From assembly GCA_035560815.1 (NCBI GenBank), contig DATMYR010000012.1, positions 112,818-176,817 on the forward strand: DNA of 64,000 nt. The letters run 5' to 3'. Source of the stretch: UBA5314 sp035560815. Its GTDB lineage: Bacteria; Bacillota; Syntrophomonadia; Syntrophomonadales; Syntrophomonadaceae. Below, in pieces: positions 62,647 to 64,000 of this stretch. The position numbers and the translations under genes are program-made. The first letter of the stretch is position 1; each line of letters starts with the position of its first letter. The notes under the pieces are model-generated. The model did not search any database and was not told the origin of the DNA. It worked only from the letters and a program-made list of their open reading frames with translations.

Positions 62647-63024
62647 TCAATCGTTTGTTTTATGTTTTTCCATGTAATCCTTGATCGCCTGGTGCAGCGC
62701 ATCCGCAGCCAGGTTTGAACAGTGCATTTTAATCGGGGGCAGTCCGTCCAGGGCCTCGGCTACCGTCCGGTTGGTGATCCGTTCAGCCTCTTCCAGGGTC
62801 TTTCCCTTGACGATTTCGGTAACCATGCTGCTCGTAGCTATAGCCGCAGCACAGCCAAAGGTTTTGAATTTAATATCCTGAATGATATTATCTTCCACCT
62901 GGATTTCGATATGCATAATATCCCCGCATACCGGGTTGCCTACTTCTCCCACCCCGTCGGCTGCATCCAATGCCCCGACATTACGTGGGTTCATGAAATG
63001 ATCCATTACTTTTTGCGTATACAT
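62647..63024 (-). CDS. iscU: Fe-S cluster scaffold IscU/NifU N-terminal type
   Basis: 125 residues. The three ligand cysteines are in GNPVCGDIMHI, FKTFGCAAAIATSSM and IKMHCSNLA; the Asp in CGD is typical. ATG overlaps the stop of the upstream nifS (TAATG). It receives sulfur from one or both cysteine desulfurases encoded on either side. Confidence 0.95.
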   Translation of the reverse strand: MYTQKVMDHFMNPRNVGALDAADGVGEVGNPVCGDIMHIEIQVEDNIIQDIKFKTFGCAAAIATSSMVTEIVKGKTLEEAERITNRTVAEALDGLPPIKMHCSNLAADALHQAIKDYMEKHKTND

Positions 63025-64000
63025 TAGTTGCTTCCCCCTTTGCTATATAAAGGTGACATTCTACGCAGATTACTGATGATGCCTGGCACCACCTGGAGAA
63101 CAAAGTCTACATCTTCATCACTATTACCCTTGCCCAGAGTCAAACGCAAGGATCCGTGGGCTATCTCGTGGGGAAGCCCTATGGCCAGAAGAACATGGGA
63201 TGGATCGAGAGATCCCGATGTGCAAGCCGAGCCGCTGGATGCTGAGATGCCATAACTGTCCAGCATGAGAATAATGGACTCCCCTTCGACAAACCGGAAG
63301 CACACACTGACACTTCCCGGCACCCGAAGCTCCGGGTGACCGGTAATCAGCGTATCAGGTACCGCCTGCACCAGCCCCTCAACAAGCCGCCGGCCCAGAC
63401 TGGTCAATCTGTCGCCCTGTTCCTTCATATGTTTTTGAGCCAGCTCGGCGGCTTTTCCGAAACCCACCATCCCGGGGACATTCTCGGTTCCAGCCCGCAT
63501 TTTGTTTTCCTGCCCGCCTCCGTGGAGCAGATTGCTCAGGCGCGTGCCCTTCTTTACATACAGGCATCCGATTCCTTTAGGACCGTATAACTTGTGGCTG
63601 GAGGCTGAAAGCATATCTACGTTAAGTTGTTTTACATCTACCGGAATTTTGCCTATGGTCTGCACCGCATCGGTATGGAAAGCAACCTGAGATTCGTGGC
63701 ATATAGCCGCCAATTCTTCAATGGATTGAATGGTGCCGATTTCGTTATTGGCATGCATGATAGATACCAGGCTGGTATCGGGTCTGATCACCTTTTTCAG
63801 TGTCTCCGCTTCCACCTGGCCATAAGAGTTGACCGGAAGCACCGTCGTCTCAAAGCCATATTTCTCGAGAAACTGGAATGTGTGTATAACCGCATGATGC
63901 TCGATGGCTGAGGTTATCAGGTGCCTGCCTCGCTGAGGATTGCTTAACATATACGAAATAATAGCCTGGTTGTCAGCCTCGGTTCCACCGCTGGTGAAAA
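63024..64000 (-). CDS. Cysteine desulfurase (NifS/IscS type), copy 2, N-terminus outside the window
   Basis: Incomplete: the frame continues past 64000, where it reads FTSGGTEADNQAI, so the ATG at 63950 is internal. About 325 residues are visible. PLP lysine in SASSHKLYGPKG, His in AIEHHAV and the catalytic Cys in SSGSACTSGSLDPSHVL, the standard group I loop. Directly upstream of iscU with a one-base overlap, so it is the likely main partner of that scaffold. Confidence 0.94.
   Translation of the reverse strand, partial: FTSGGTEADNQAIISYMLSNPQRGRHLITSAIEHHAVIHTFQFLEKYGFETTVLPVNSYGQVEAETLKKVIRPDTSLVSIMHANNEIGTIQSIEELAAICHESQVAFHTDAVQTIGKIPVDVKQLNVDMLSASSHKLYGPKGIGCLYVKKGTRLSNLLHGGGQENKMRAGTENVPGMVGFGKAAELAQKHMKEQGDRLTSLGRRLVEGLVQAVPDTLITGHPELRVPGSVSVCFRFVEGESIILMLDSYGISASSGSACTSGSLDPSHVLLAIGLPHEIAHGSLRLTLGKGNSDEDVDFVLQVVPGIISNLRRMSPLYSKGGSN

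Noticed and set aside
1..64000. CRISPR arrays, tRNA or rRNA genes, prophage or transposase genes
   Set aside because: No regularly spaced repeats, cloverleaf-like segments, rRNA signatures or transposase motifs were seen on either strand.

Overview
The window looks like a chromosomal segment of an endospore-forming, moderate-GC member of the Clostridia. Protein content (complete spoIIIA operon, spoIVB, spo0A, an AmaP/Asp23 module, a full type IV pilus locus, stalk-domain surface proteins) suggests a Syntrophomonas-like anaerobe. That placement is inference from recognised families; no database search was run. Most genes lie on the minus strand in long, tightly packed and often overlapping operons.

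Layout in coordinate order: (1) 1-1948, an envelope/division pair (SteB/MctB-like and SteA). (2) 2134-26544, a block with the same gene order as the Bacillus subtilis spo0A region. Read in the direction of transcription it is spoIIIAA-AH, a pycB-accB fusion, accC, asp23, amaP, DUF2273, nusB, a tsaD paralogue, two folD paralogues, xseA, xseB, ispA, dxs, tlyA, nadK, a broken ytqB, argR, recN, spoIVB and spo0A. (3) 26643-32263, a CD1247-type zinc-ribbon protein, efp, an Xaa-Pro peptidase, aroQ and a pmbA/tldD pair. (4) 32727-47094, the type IV pilus region: pilMNO and three minor pilins on the minus strand, three large pilus/surface genes on the plus strand, then pilB-pilT-pilC-pilA-pilD on the minus strand. 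(5) 47193-51957, an acyl-CoA thioesterase, an unrecognised coiled-coil membrane protein, a TetR regulator, a decayed stalk-domain gene, an intact FN3/stalk-domain protein and a mini-rubrerythrin. (6) 52016-57990, the shikimate operon aroE-(pseudopilin)-aroC-aroK-aroB, with yqeG and galT upstream. (7) 58081-64000, a MITE-like element, a lipoprotein, an SLH protein, metY, and nifS-iscU-nifS.

Functionally the window links sporulation (Spo0A, SpoIVB, SpoIIIA), envelope stress, isoprenoid precursors (Dxs, IspA), one-carbon folate metabolism, anaplerotic/fatty-acid carboxylation, aromatic amino acids, Fe-S assembly and sulfur assimilation, and surface structures. No tRNA, rRNA, CRISPR array, phage gene or transposase was seen. 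Non-coding structure is notable: intrinsic terminators, a sigma-H-like spo0A promoter, a dispersed repeat in two copies, REP-like palindromes and a MITE-like element.

The most interesting observation is the adjacent pair of folD paralogues. Each has lost a different half of the usual bifunctional enzyme: one lacks the catalytic lysine of the cyclohydrolase, the other lacks the dinucleotide-binding loop. This suggests the two activities have been divided between two proteins.
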